Assembly: GCF_009834125.1 (NCBI RefSeq)
Contig: NZ_CP047146.1
Location: 8,092,501 to 8,156,500, forward strand
Direction: 5' to 3'
DNA: 64,000 nt
Source: Streptomyces sp. GS7
Lineage (GTDB): Bacteria; Actinomycetota; Actinomycetes; Streptomycetales; Streptomycetaceae
Part shown: positions 52,464-61,572 of the stretch, piece after piece
Layout of the letters: each line of letters opens with the position of its first letter
Position numbering within the stretch: the stretch's first letter is position 1
Notes under the pieces: generated by a model
Told to the model about the DNA's origin: nothing
The model's input: only the letters and a program-made list of their open reading frames with translations
Database searches by the model: none
Position numbers and translations under genes: made by a program

Positions 52464-54068
52464 GTGGACGACCGTCACCCATCAGGGGCTCAGCTTCACA
52501 CCGCCCCTGCCTCCGATGCCTCCTATGCACAGCCCCCGGCATACGGCGACGGTGACGCCCTCTTCGGCTCGCTCCCCGGCTCGTACGACCAGGGCGGCTA
52601 CGGCACCGGCGGCTACCCGCCCGACGGCCGGGCCACCGCCGCGTACGGCACCGGAAGTTACGCCACCGCCACCTACGACACCGGCGGCTACGGCACCGCC
52701 GGCTACGACCCCTACGCCCACACCGCCTACGACACCGGCGCCTACGCGACCACGGCCTACGAGCACACCGGCGGTTACGACAGCTACGAGAGCGCCGCCT
52801 ACGCCGGCGGCTACCCCGGCGGGGCGACGTACGACACCGGGAGCTACCCCACCGGCACGTACGACAACGACACGTACGACAACGGCAGTTACGCCTCCAC
52901 CGGGTACGACACCGGCGCCTACGCCACCACCGGCTACGACACCGCCACCGCCCTCCAGGATCCCGGCGGCCACGAGGCCACCGCCGTCTGGTCCACCGCG
53001 GACTACGCTCCCGGCATCCCCGCGCAGGCCGGCCCGCCGGCGGCCGACACGGTCCAGTGGGACGCCGCGTCCTGGCGCGACACCGGCGCATACGGCACCG
53101 CCGAGAGCCACCAACAGGGCGCCGAGCGGTACGAGTACGAGACTCCGGAGGAGGCCGCGCCCCCGCAGGCCGCCCCGGACACCGAGCCCGCCGCCGAGCC
53201 CGGAACCCCCGGTGATCCGGCGTCCATCGCCGATGCGATGACCCAGGCGATGCCCGTCGCCGCCCCGGCCCCGGCCGCCGGTTCCCGGCGCGTCAGCGGC
53301 CCCGAGCCGGGCAAGGCGGTCCGCGGCGGCGGCCGTGGGCGGCGGCGCCCGGCGAAGCGTTCGGCGCTGCTGACCGTCGCGGTGCCCTCGGTCGCCGCGA
53401 TGGGTGTCTGTGCGGCTGCCGCCGCCTCCGTCGGCCAGTTCGGCGGGGACGGCAAGGACAACTCGACCACGCAGGCCGCGGCGGACACCGCATCCGTCAA
53501 GGCTTCCCCGGCCAACAAGAAGCTGGACTCCCAGCTCGCCGGACTCAACGCCGGCGCCCAGGACTTCCGCGAACGGGCCAGCCGCACGCAGGAGCGCCTC
53601 GACCTCAAGGAGCGGCAGGCACAGGAGCGCAAGCGCAAGGCGGAGGAGGCCGCCGCCAAGGAGGCGGCACGCCCCAAGTTCGTGCTGCCGGTCACCCAGC
53701 ACGGACTGAGCGCGCTCTTCGGCCAGGCCGGGGTGAACTGGATGTCCGTGCACACCGGTATCGACTTCCCGGTCAGCTACGGCACCCCGGTCATGTCCGC
53801 CACCGACGGCACCGTACGCACCCAGTGGAACTCCGCCTACGGCAACATGGCGATCGTGACCGCGCCCGACGGGACCGAGACGTGGTACTGCCATCTGAGC
53901 AGCACCAAGGTCCGCTCCGGATCGGTCAAGGCCGGTGACCAGATCGCATATTCCGGCAACTCGGGCAATTCCACCGGTCCGCATCTGCACTTCGAGGTGC
54001 GCCCCGATGGCGGCGCGGCCGTCGATCCGATCCCGTGGCTGCGGAGCCACGACCTCAACCCGTACTGA
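52464..54068 (+). CDS. M23 family metallopeptidase with Tyr/Gly-rich N-terminal repeats
   Basis: A 534-residue protein. GTG 52464 is chosen because related proteins begin near this DDRHPSG sequence; TTG 52461 is alternative. Residues about 25-175 are a Gly/Tyr/Thr-rich repeat (GGYGTGGY, DTGAYATTGYDT). One membrane segment near 295-315 (LTVAVPSVAAMGVCAAAAAS), a coiled coil, then the LytM/M23 domain at about 410-530 with HTGIDFP, the CHLS and HLHFEV motifs (zinc ligands). It should cleave peptidoglycan cross-links outside the membrane. It faces pcrA with only 30 bp between stops. Confidence 0.92.
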   Translation: MDDRHPSGAQLHTAPASDASYAQPPAYGDGDALFGSLPGSYDQGGYGTGGYPPDGRATAAYGTGSYATATYDTGGYGTAGYDPYAHTAYDTGAYATTAYEHTGGYDSYESAAYAGGYPGGATYDTGSYPTGTYDNDTYDNGSYASTGYDTGAYATTGYDTATALQDPGGHEATAVWSTADYAPGIPAQAGPPAADTVQWDAASWRDTGAYGTAESHQQGAERYEYETPEEAAPPQAAPDTEPAAEPGTPGDPASIADAMTQAMPVAAPAPAAGSRRVSGPEPGKAVRGGGRGRRRPAKRSALLTVAVPSVAAMGVCAAAAASVGQFGGDGKDNSTTQAAADTASVKASPANKKLDSQLAGLNAGAQDFRERASRTQERLDLKERQAQERKRKAEEAAAKEAARPKFVLPVTQHGLSALFGQAGVNWMSVHTGIDFPVSYGTPVMSATDGTVRTQWNSAYGNMAIVTAPDGTETWYCHLSSTKVRSGSVKAGDQIAYSGNSGNSTGPHLHFEVRPDGGAAVDPIPWLRSHDLNPY

Positions 54069-54098
54069 GGCCGCGGCTCTTGACGTCGCCCGCGGGCG

Positions 54099-56600
54099 CT
54101 ACAACTTCTCGACCGGCGCGTACCGCAGCAGCAGCCGCTTCGGCTTCTCGCCGCCGAAGTCGATCGTCGCCTCGGCGTTGTCGCCGCTGCCCTTGACGCC
54201 GACGACCGTGCCGAGTCCGAAGCTGTCGTGGGTGACGCGGTCGCCGACGGCCAGCGAGACCACCTGGCGGTCCTTGGCGCGCCGGGTGGCGAAACCGCTC
54301 GGCCCCTTGGAGCGCGCGGACGACAGCGAGGAGCCGACGCCGCCGAAGCCGCCGCCGGACGAGAGGCCGCCCATCGAGGCGGACGGTGTCGCCGGGCCGG
54401 AGCCCAGAGGAGACAGCCGCCGCCACTCCACATAGTCGTCCGGGATCTCCTCCAGGAAGCGCGAGGCCGGGTTGTACGAGGGCTGGCCCCAGGCGCTGCG
54501 CATCGTCGAGCGGGTGACGTAGAGCCGCTCGCGGGCGCGCGTGATGCCGACGTACGCCAGCCGGCGCTCCTCCTCCAGCTCCTTGGTCTGGCCCAGCGAG
54601 CGCATGTGCGGGAAGACGCCGTCCTCCATGCCGGTCAGGAAGACGACCGGGAACTCCAGGCCCTTGGCGGTGTGCAGTGTCATGAGGGTGATGACACCGG
54701 CGCCTTCCTCGTCCTCGTCCGGGATCTGGTCGGAGTCGGCGACCAGCGCGACCTGCTCCAGGAACTCGGCGAGCGTCCCGGGGCCGGGGGTGCCGGCCTC
54801 CGGTTCCTCCTCCGCACCGCGGTCCTGCTCGAACTCCAGGGCCACGGAGGCGAGTTCCTGGAGGTTCTCGATCCGGGTCTCGTCCTGGGGGTCGGTGGAC
54901 GCCTGGAGTTCGGCCAGATAGCCCGTGCGCTCCAGGACCGCCTCCAGGATCGTGGCGGGGCCGGCCCCGGACTCCACGATCGTGCGCAGCTCCTCCATCA
55001 GGACGTTGAACCGCTTGACGGCGTTGGCGGAGCGGGCGGCCATCCCGTACGCCTCGTCGACGCGGCGCAGCGCCTGCGGGAAGGTGATCTTCTCGCGCGC
55101 GGAGAGGGCGTCGATCATGGCCTCGGCGCGCTCGCCGATGCCGCGCTTGGGGACGTTGAGGATCCGGCGCAGCGGGACGGTGTCCTCGGGGTTGGCGAGC
55201 ACCCGGAGGTAGGCGAGGATGTCGCGCACCTCTTTGCGCTCGTAGAAGCGCACGCCGCCGACGACCTTGTAGGGCAGCCCGACCCGGATGAAGATCTCCT
55301 CGAAGACCCGGGACTGGGCGTTGGTGCGGTAGAAGACCGCGACGTCGCCGGCCTTGGCGTCGCCGGCGTCGGTGAGCCGGTCGATCTCGTCGGCGACGAA
55401 CTGGGCCTCGTCGTGCTCGGTGTCGGCGACATAGCCGGTGATCTTGGCTCCGGCGCCGGCGTCCGTCCAGAGGTTCTTGGGGCGGCGGTTCTCGTTGCGC
55501 TCGATGACGGCGTTGGCGGCCGAGAGGATCGTCTGGGAGGAGCGGTAGTTCTGCTCCAGCAGGATCGTGGTCGCGTCGGGATAGTCCTCCTCGAACTGGA
55601 GGATGTTGCGGATCGTGGCGCCGCGGAAGGCGTAGATCGACTGGTCGGCGTCGCCGACCACGCACAGCTCGGCGGCGGGCGTCTCGGGCGTGCCCGGGCC
55701 GACCAGCTCGCGGACGAGGGTGTACTGGGCGTGGTTGGTGTCCTGGTACTCGTCGACGAGGACGTGGCGGAAGCGGCGGCGGTAGTGCTCGGCGACGTCC
55801 GGGAACGCCTGGAGGAGGTTGACCGTCGTCATGATGATGTCGTCGAAGTCCAGGGCGTTGGCCTCGCGGAGCCGCGCCTGGTACATCGCGTACGCCTCGG
55901 CCAGGGTCTTCTCGAAACCGTCGGCGGCCGTCCCCGCGAAGCTCTCCTCGTCGATGAGCTCGTTCTTGAGGTTGGAGATCTTCGCGCTGAAGGACTTGGG
56001 CGGGAAGCGCTTGGGATCCAGATCCAGATCGCGGCAGACCAGGGCCATCAGGCGCTTGGAGTCGGCCGCGTCGTAGATCGAGAAGGACGACGTGAAGCCG
56101 AGCTTCTTGGACTCGCGGCGCAGGATCCGGACGCAGGCGCTGTGGAAGGTGGAGACCCACATGGCGTTGGCTCGCGGGCCGACCAGGTCCGCCACGCGCT
56201 CCTTCATCTCGCCGGCTGCCTTGTTGGTGAAGGTGATCGCGAGGATCTGGCCGGGGTGGACGTGACGCTCGGCCAGCAGATGCGCGATGCGGTGGGTCAG
56301 CACCCGGGTCTTGCCGGAACCGGCGCCGGCGACGATCAGCAGCGGGCTGCCGGTGTGCGCCACGGCCGCCTTCTGCTGGTCGTTGAGCCCCTCCAGGAGC
56401 GCCGCCGCGTCGAGGACCGGGCGGGCGGCGCCGTCGCGGTAGTGCGCCTCCCTGGGCGCGGGCGCGTCGAACCTGCCGCCGAAGAGGTCGGCGGGCATCT
56501 CCTCCGGGGCCGGGCCGTGCTCGTCCTCGGGGGGCGGCGGGGGCTCCTCGTCCGAGGGCCCGAGGTCCGCCAGGAAGCTGTCGTCAAAGAGGCTGCTCAT
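54099..56600 (-). CDS. pcrA: ATP-dependent DNA helicase PcrA (UvrD/Rep family)
   Basis: An 833-residue superfamily 1A 3'-5' DNA helicase for repair and replication restart. The N-terminus is a short acidic/proline-rich extension. Walker A AGSGKT is at 93-98 (VAGAGSGKTRVLTHRIAHLL), motif Ia ITFTNKAAGEMKERV, motif II VLVDEYQDTN, motif III VGDADQSIYAFRGA, and later VITLMTLHTAKGLEFPVVF and LAYVGITRARERLYVT. The C-terminus (DRVTHDSFGLGTVVGVKGSG) is the PcrA Tudor-like RNA polymerase-interaction domain. Divergent from the NlpC/P60 gene. Confidence 0.97.
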   Translation of the reverse strand: MSSLFDDSFLADLGPSDEEPPPPPEDEHGPAPEEMPADLFGGRFDAPAPREAHYRDGAARPVLDAAALLEGLNDQQKAAVAHTGSPLLIVAGAGSGKTRVLTHRIAHLLAERHVHPGQILAITFTNKAAGEMKERVADLVGPRANAMWVSTFHSACVRILRRESKKLGFTSSFSIYDAADSKRLMALVCRDLDLDPKRFPPKSFSAKISNLKNELIDEESFAGTAADGFEKTLAEAYAMYQARLREANALDFDDIIMTTVNLLQAFPDVAEHYRRRFRHVLVDEYQDTNHAQYTLVRELVGPGTPETPAAELCVVGDADQSIYAFRGATIRNILQFEEDYPDATTILLEQNYRSSQTILSAANAVIERNENRRPKNLWTDAGAGAKITGYVADTEHDEAQFVADEIDRLTDAGDAKAGDVAVFYRTNAQSRVFEEIFIRVGLPYKVVGGVRFYERKEVRDILAYLRVLANPEDTVPLRRILNVPKRGIGERAEAMIDALSAREKITFPQALRRVDEAYGMAARSANAVKRFNVLMEELRTIVESGAGPATILEAVLERTGYLAELQASTDPQDETRIENLQELASVALEFEQDRGAEEEPEAGTPGPGTLAEFLEQVALVADSDQIPDEDEEGAGVITLMTLHTAKGLEFPVVFLTGMEDGVFPHMRSLGQTKELEEERRLAYVGITRARERLYVTRSTMRSAWGQPSYNPASRFLEEIPDDYVEWRRLSPLGSGPATPSASMGGLSSGGGFGGVGSSLSSARSKGPSGFATRRAKDRQVVSLAVGDRVTHDSFGLGTVVGVKGSGDNAEATIDFGGEKPKRLLLRYAPVEKL

Positions 56601-57127
56601 CGCCCACCGAGTCTAGGCCGCCGCACTGACAAGCGGTTGCGGAGTGGCCGATTGCGGCGGGGAAGTGAGGCGCGGAGGTCCCGGCGGCGGCCCTGCGGGG
56701 CTCGTGCGGGGCTCGGCCCCGGTTCCTTCCGTACGCGGCGCGACCGTGCACCGTACCAGCCCTGGCTCGGAACGGGCCGCCCGTAGGCGACTTCCACCGC
56801 AAGGAAACCGGAGCCACGTTCAGGTCACGAAAAGGTTTCGGGCATATCGAACATCAGCCTTCACAGGAGCCACACCGGTTGGCTACCGTCTCGCTCGGGC
56901 AGCCCGCCCTCCCCGCGAACGACAGCGTCCGCACGGGCCGCCCCCGCCGAGTCCGGCCCTGCCACCAGGCACCCGGAGCCGGGGACCCACCAGCACCACC
57001 GGGGTGAATCGATCGGTACGGCCGTCGCCAGGCGGACGTACGGACCGTAGGGCAAGCCTTCCGTCAGCGCCACCGCCCGAACCCGACAGCTAACCCGGTA
57101 GGCGGTCCACGGAAGGAGTCGCCGGCC
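56601..57127. other. Intergenic region between pcrA and the NlpC/P60 gene, with riboswitch leader
   Basis: A 527-bp gap with divergent promoters. The half nearer pcrA shows nothing specific. The half nearer the hydrolase gene holds the c-di-AMP riboswitch described separately. Confidence 0.7.
56955..57105 (+). promoter_or_regulatory. c-di-AMP (ydaO-yuaA) riboswitch upstream of NlpC/P60
   Basis: The ydaO-family conserved blocks are present in order: GGGGTGAATCG near 57001, an intervening CGTAGGGCAAGCCTTCCG, then CCGAACCCGACAGCTAACCCGGTAGGCGG at 57077-57105. The last is the invariant ydaO core. A ribosome site GGAAGGAG follows, about 10 bp before the start codon. In streptomycetes this class controls cell-wall hydrolase genes and usually turns them off when c-di-AMP is high. 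Confidence 0.9.
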
Positions 57128-58252
57128 TTGGCGTCGCATCGCAAGCCGCGAACCCACATACTCACCTCGCCCGGCAGCCGCCGCACGGCCGCCGGGCTCA
57201 CCACCGCCGCCCTCGCCTCGGTGACCCTGCTCTCGCAGACCGCCAACGCGGCCCCCACGTCACCGAAGCCGTCCATCGAGGACGTCAAGCAGAAGGTCGA
57301 CGGCCTCTACCAGCAGGCGGAGGTCGCCACCCAGAAGTACAACGCCGCCAAGGAGAAGGCGGACAGCCAGCAGCGGACCGTGAACCGCCTGCTCGACGAG
57401 GCCGCCAAGCGCGCGGAGAAGATGAACCAGTCCCGGCGCGAGCTGGGCACCTTCGCCTCGGCCCAGTACCAGACGGGCGGCATGAACCCGACGGCGCAGC
57501 TGATGCTCGCCAAGGACCCGCAGCAGTTCGTCGACCGCAACCACCTCATGGAGCGGCTGACCGGCCGGCAGAAGCAGACCGTCACCGCCTACGAGCAGGA
57601 GGCCGCGTCGGCGGCACGGCAGCGGGCCGAGGCGACCCGCAGCCTGGAGAGCCTCCAGCAGTCCCAGGAGTCCCTCAAGGAGAGCAAGCAGTCCGTGCAG
57701 GCCAAACTGGCCGAGGCCCGGCAGCTGCTGTCCCGGCTGACCGCCCAGGAGAAGGCGCGGCTGGCGGAACTGGAGCGCCAGAAGGAGCAGGAGGCCCAGC
57801 GCAAGGCCGCGGAACTGGCGCGCCAGCAGGCCCAGCAGCAGCGCCAGCAGCCCAGCGGCGGCGGTTCGAGCACCGGCTCGGGCTCGTCCGGCAGCAGCTC
57901 CTCCAGCAAGGCCGCGGAGGCGCTTGCTTTCGCCCGCGCCCAGATAGGCAAGCCGTACGTGTGGGGCGCCACCGGACCGAGCTCCTACGACTGCTCGGGC
58001 CTGACGCAGGCCGCTTACCGGGCCGCCGGAGTCGATCTGCCGCGGACGACCTGGGACCAGGTCAATGCCGGCACCCGGGTCTCCACCAGCGACCTCCAGC
58101 CCGGTGACCTGGTGTTCTTCTTCAGCGACATCAGCCACGTCGGGATGTACATCGGCAACGGCCAGATGATCCACGCCCCGCACCCGGGCGCCAGCGTCCG
58201 CGTCGAGTCGATCTACTACATGCCGATCTACGGAAGCGTCCGGCTCAGCTGA
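57128..58252 (+). CDS. Secreted C40 family NlpC/P60 peptidoglycan hydrolase
   Basis: A 374-residue protein with TTG start 57128 and GGAAGGAG upstream. Signal peptide 1-40 (TAAGLTTAALASVTLLSQTANAA), a long coiled coil (about 45-245), a Ser/Gly linker, and the NlpC/P60 catalytic domain (about 250-374) with Cys289 in YDCSGL, the first His in SHVGMYIG and the second in HAPHPG. Cleaves gamma-D-Glu-meso-DAP bonds in wall peptides, as in RipA-like proteins. Controlled by the c-di-AMP riboswitch in its leader. Convergent hairpin downstream. Confidence 0.94.
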   Translation: MASHRKPRTHILTSPGSRRTAAGLTTAALASVTLLSQTANAAPTSPKPSIEDVKQKVDGLYQQAEVATQKYNAAKEKADSQQRTVNRLLDEAAKRAEKMNQSRRELGTFASAQYQTGGMNPTAQLMLAKDPQQFVDRNHLMERLTGRQKQTVTAYEQEAASAARQRAEATRSLESLQQSQESLKESKQSVQAKLAEARQLLSRLTAQEKARLAELERQKEQEAQRKAAELARQQAQQQRQQPSGGGSSTGSGSSGSSSSSKAAEALAFARAQIGKPYVWGATGPSSYDCSGLTQAAYRAAGVDLPRTTWDQVNAGTRVSTSDLQPGDLVFFFSDISHVGMYIGNGQMIHAPHPGASVRVESIYYMPIYGSVRLS

Positions 58253-58285
58253 CCGGCCCGCACTCCCCCTCCTCCCCCCACACGC

Positions 58286-58338
58286 CACCGCGCGGCCATC
58301 CTCCGCCTCCGGGTACGGAGCGGGATGACCGCGCGGTG
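58286..58338. terminator. Hairpin terminator between NlpC/P60 gene and small membrane protein gene
   Basis: Stem CACCGCGCGG then CATCC, pairing with GGATG and CCGCGCGGTG, with one mismatch and a long loop. It lies between converging genes at 58252 and 58418. Confidence 0.75.
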
Positions 58339-58417
58339 AGTCGTCTCTGCGGCGGGGGCCTCAGCTGGTCCTCCGGGGCTCGGCTCCGGAGGACCGCGAT
58401 GGCTCAGGTCCAGGGAC

Positions 58418-58771
58418 TCAGGTCCAGAGGACCGCGATGAAGATGTTGAGCATCGTGAGCCCGCCGACCGCGCCGAAGAGCGGCTTGGCGATCTTCTCCT
58501 CGTCCCGCTTGACGTAGACCAGCGCCAGGATCACCACCAGGACGGCCATCTTGATGCCGATCTTGATGTTGTTGACCGGATGATCCTGCATCTGGTTCAG
58601 GCCGACCAGCGCGACGCCGGTGACCAGCATCGTCAGCGCGCCGTGCAGCATGCCCGGCACGAAGCGGGCGGTGCCCGCGCCCATCGCCTTCATCTGGGTC
58701 AGGAAACCGCCGAGCAGGGCGGCGATACCGATGATGTGCAGGGCGACGAAGATATTGATTACTACGTCCAT
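58418..58771 (-). CDS. Small four-helix integral membrane protein
   Basis: A 117-residue protein from ATG 58771 (MDVVINIFVALHIIGIAALL). Four hydrophobic helices: the N-terminal one, MLHGALTMLVTGVALVGLNQ, IGIKMAVLVVILALVYV and LFGAVGGLTMLNIFIAVLW. Resembles the DUF6629/CopD-like small membrane proteins of streptomycetes, unnamed. No function assigned. Confidence 0.85.
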   Translation of the reverse strand: MDVVINIFVALHIIGIAALLGGFLTQMKAMGAGTARFVPGMLHGALTMLVTGVALVGLNQMQDHPVNNIKIGIKMAVLVVILALVYVKRDEEKIAKPLFGAVGGLTMLNIFIAVLWT

Positions 58772-59102
58772 AGTGGTGGATCGTAGCCGCCCCCTAGCAC
58801 GGCCTTTCCGGCAGGGCGCCCGCAATCACCGCATCGGTCACCGCAGGCCGCTCCCGGCCGCCCGGCGCCGGAACCCCGGTCACCCCCGCACACTCAAGAG
58901 TCGGAAACGAACAATGCCGGGCAACCCGGCGCCCACCCGTGACGTGCGCGCTTAGCGTCCTCTCGCAGGCAACCGCCGGCGCACCGCCCGTCGTCGCTCA
59001 CGGCTCATCGATGACGGCCCTGGTCGCCGTCACGGCTCCGGTCGCCGTCACGGTCGCCCCCCTGACACGTCCGTTCCCCGAGGGAAGGAAGTGACGGCCC
59101 CC
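58772..59102. other. Intergenic region before the second NlpC/P60 gene, containing a 27-codon leader ORF
   Basis: ATG 59011 opens a 27-codon frame that ends TGA 59092-59094, so it overlaps the GTG at 59091 (GTGA). Its peptide has a hydrophobic core ALVAVTAPVAVTVAPL from two GCCGTCACGG repeats. The rest of the 331 bp shows no recognisable element. Confidence 0.4.
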
Positions 59103-60059
59103 GTGGCGTCGCACCGCATGACCCGAGTCCGCACCGCCGCCCCGCCGGCCGTCACGGACACCGCCCTCACGGACACCGTTGTCACCGCCCTCGACGGCCC
59201 CGATGGGGCCGAGGCCGGCACCACGGCCGCCACCCGGCACCGCACGGGAGCGGCCCCGGCCGCACAGCCGCCGACCGTACGGCCGCCGCTGTCCGCGGAC
59301 CCGCAACGCTGCCTGGACGGCGCCACGGTCCTGGAGCGTACGGGCAGCCACCAGGCGACCGCGGTGACCGGTCACGCGCACCGGCTCGGCAGCGTCCGCC
59401 GGCTCCACCGCCGGGCCGGGACCAATCCGGAACACCGGGAAGAGCCCGAGGCCACCACGGCACACCTGCCAAAGACCGGGGCGGCCGGGGACCGCCTGCC
59501 GGAGACCGGAGCCATCGCCGGCAATCACCTGCCGCAGGCCGGGACCGCCAGGGGGCACCTGCCGGAGACCGGGACCACCAAGGGGCACCTGTCGGGGGCC
59601 GGAACCGCGCTCGTAGGCCAACGGAGCGCCACCGTCCAGACGTTGGGGACCGCCGAGGACCCGCGCGGCCACCCGGGCCCGGAACAGCGGCGACGAGCGA
59701 CCACCCCCGACCCGCGTGCCGCCCGTGCCGTCGCCTTCGCCTATGCCGCGCTCGGCAAGCCCTATGCATGGGGCGCGACCGGGCCGTCCGCGTACGACTG
59801 CTCCGGGCTGGTCCAGGCCGCCTGGAAGTCCGGCGGTGTCACCCTGCCCCGCACCACCTACACCCAGATCAACGCGGGCCCCCGCGTCGACCGGCCCCAA
59901 CTCGCCCCCGGTGACCTGGTCTTCTTCCACTCCGGCATCAGCCACGTCGGGATCTACGTCGGCGACGGCAAGATGATCCACGCCCCGCACCCGGGAGCAC
60001 CGGTGCGCATCGCTCCGATCGACCGGCTGCCGTTCGCCGGAGCGACCCGCCCGGCCTAG
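59103..60059 (+). CDS. C40 family NlpC/P60 hydrolase without a visible signal peptide
   Basis: A 318-residue protein; GTG 59103 gives MASHRMTRVRT, like the paralogue upstream. GTG 59091 is an alternative only 2 nt after GGAAGGAA. Residues about 15-200 are Ala/Thr/Gly-rich with a HLPETGTTKGHL-type repeat. The catalytic domain (about 205-318) has Cys233 in YDCSGL and the His in SHVGIYVG and HAPHPG. No N-terminal hydrophobic segment is seen, unusual for this class. The coiled coil of the paralogue is missing. Confidence 0.85.
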   Translation: MASHRMTRVRTAAPPAVTDTALTDTVVTALDGPDGAEAGTTAATRHRTGAAPAAQPPTVRPPLSADPQRCLDGATVLERTGSHQATAVTGHAHRLGSVRRLHRRAGTNPEHREEPEATTAHLPKTGAAGDRLPETGAIAGNHLPQAGTARGHLPETGTTKGHLSGAGTALVGQRSATVQTLGTAEDPRGHPGPEQRRRATTPDPRAARAVAFAYAALGKPYAWGATGPSAYDCSGLVQAAWKSGGVTLPRTTYTQINAGPRVDRPQLAPGDLVFFHSGISHVGIYVGDGKMIHAPHPGAPVRIAPIDRLPFAGATRPA

Positions 60060-60146
60060 GGTCCGTCCGACCGCCCGCAGGCACCTTACAGAACACCTCC
60101 CCCACGCCCGCCTCCCCAAGGCCCCTCCTCCGGGCCCCGGAACACG

Positions 60147-60186
60147 CGAAGGGCCTGTCCGCCGAATCCGGCGGACAGGCCCTTCG
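60147..60186. terminator. Bidirectional hairpin terminator
   Basis: Perfect 17-bp stem CGAAGGGCCTGTCCGCC (60147-60163) pairing with 60170-60186, loop of six that can close to a tetraloop. It lies between the converging NlpC/P60 and esterase genes. Confidence 0.93.
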
Positions 60187-60230
60187 TCACACTCGCTTCC
60201 CGGGCTCGCGGACGCTTGCCCCGCAGGCGG

Positions 60231-61355
60231 TCAGGCCCGCAGGAACAGCCCGAACCAGCGGAAGATCTCCGGCACTTGGCGCTTCCACACCGGCACGGTG
60301 TGGCCGCCGGCACTCGCCGGAATCATCTGGACGTTCACCGTCGTCGGCTGCTTCGCGATCTGCTTGAGACCCATGCCGGCCGAGTAGCCGTCGGCCGCCG
60401 CACCGGAGATGTACAGCGCCGTACGGGGCGGCTTCCCGGCATCGTTGGCGGCCTTGAGGATGTGCATCGGGTTGGTCTCGGCGCGCAGCTTCGGGTCCTT
60501 GCCGGCGAGCGAGTCCGGCTCGATGGCCGGGTCGTTGTAGCCGGACATGGCGACCGCGGCGCGGAAGCGGTCCGGGTGGGCCAGCGCGAGCTTGGCGGAG
60601 CAGTGCGCACCGGCCGAGTAGCCGGCCAGGCCCCAGGCGTCCGGCTTGTCGCCGGCCCGGAAGTTGTCGATGATCATCTGGCGGACGTCGACGGTCAGCC
60701 AGCTGTCGGCGTTGACCTTGCCCGGGATGTTGACGCAGCCGCTGTCGGCGTTGGGCAGCACGTTGGTACGCGGCGACACCAGGATGAACGGCTTGACGGC
60801 ACCGCTCTGCATCAGCGGCGTGAGCTGCTGGGCCACCTTCAGCGACCCCAGCCAGGACTTCGAGGACCCGGGGTAGCCGGGCAGCAGCTCGACCACCGGG
60901 AACTTCTTGTCCTTGTACGCGGGGTCGTTGTACTGCGGCGGCAGCCAGACGTAGACCTCGCCGTTGACGCCCGAGATCTGGCCCTTGAGGTCGGTCATCT
61001 GGACGTTGGGGCCCACCACCGGGTCGTCGGCCGGCCGGAACTGCTGGTGGACCTTGGGCTGGTCGTGGAGGTTCTTGCCACCCAGGCCGTCCGGGCCGAG
61101 GTTACGGGCCGCGTCGATGTGGTTGCCGGTGCCGAGCAGGTCGCCCCAGTTGTCGTAGAGGTTGTTGGCGTTGTTGACCAGGAGGAAGACCACCGTGATG
61201 GCGGTGACCTGCGCGAACAGCAGCATCAGCAGCCGCGCGATCCCTCTCACCACGGGCGGTCCGGCCACGCGGCCCCACACCGCGAACGGCAGGACGAAGG
61301 CGACGATCAGCAGCAGGAGCGCGAAGAGAAAGAAGGGAGTGCCCGTCAGGCTCAT
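60231..61355 (-). CDS. Membrane-anchored esterase-family alpha/beta hydrolase
   Basis: A 374-residue protein from ATG 61355 (MSLTGTPFFLFALLLL). Two N-terminal membrane helices (about 5-28 and 40-60), then an esterase D/mycolyltransferase-type domain: GEVYVWLPPQY, VVELLPGYPGSSKSW, nucleophile Ser in GLAGYSAGAHCS, and catalytic His in PASAGGHTVPVW. The family includes Ag85-like and feruloyl esterases; no substrate can be assigned. Convergent with the NlpC/P60 gene. Confidence 0.9.
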   Translation of the reverse strand: MSLTGTPFFLFALLLLIVAFVLPFAVWGRVAGPPVVRGIARLLMLLFAQVTAITVVFLLVNNANNLYDNWGDLLGTGNHIDAARNLGPDGLGGKNLHDQPKVHQQFRPADDPVVGPNVQMTDLKGQISGVNGEVYVWLPPQYNDPAYKDKKFPVVELLPGYPGSSKSWLGSLKVAQQLTPLMQSGAVKPFILVSPRTNVLPNADSGCVNIPGKVNADSWLTVDVRQMIIDNFRAGDKPDAWGLAGYSAGAHCSAKLALAHPDRFRAAVAMSGYNDPAIEPDSLAGKDPKLRAETNPMHILKAANDAGKPPRTALYISGAAADGYSAGMGLKQIAKQPTTVNVQMIPASAGGHTVPVWKRQVPEIFRWFGLFLRA

Positions 61356-61572
61356 CGGGATCTCGTTTCCAGGACGTAAACACGAAGGACGTGGGCGTGG
61401 GTTCCGGCCCTGCCTTCGGGCAGCGAGCCTCTCCGCGCCCTTAGATGGGAATCCGCGCAAGCCTGGTTGCGTGACTTTAGTCCTTCTTTACGTGCCCCTT
61501 CCGTCACAGTCGCCCGTCCGGCACCGGGCGTTCGCCCGTCACCGCATCCCCACTTCCGCGCGGAACCGCAGG

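Noticed and set aside
59091..60059. Frameshift restoring a signal peptide to the second NlpC/P60 gene
   Set aside because: I read both other frames around the N-terminus and saw no hydrophobic stretch to splice in.
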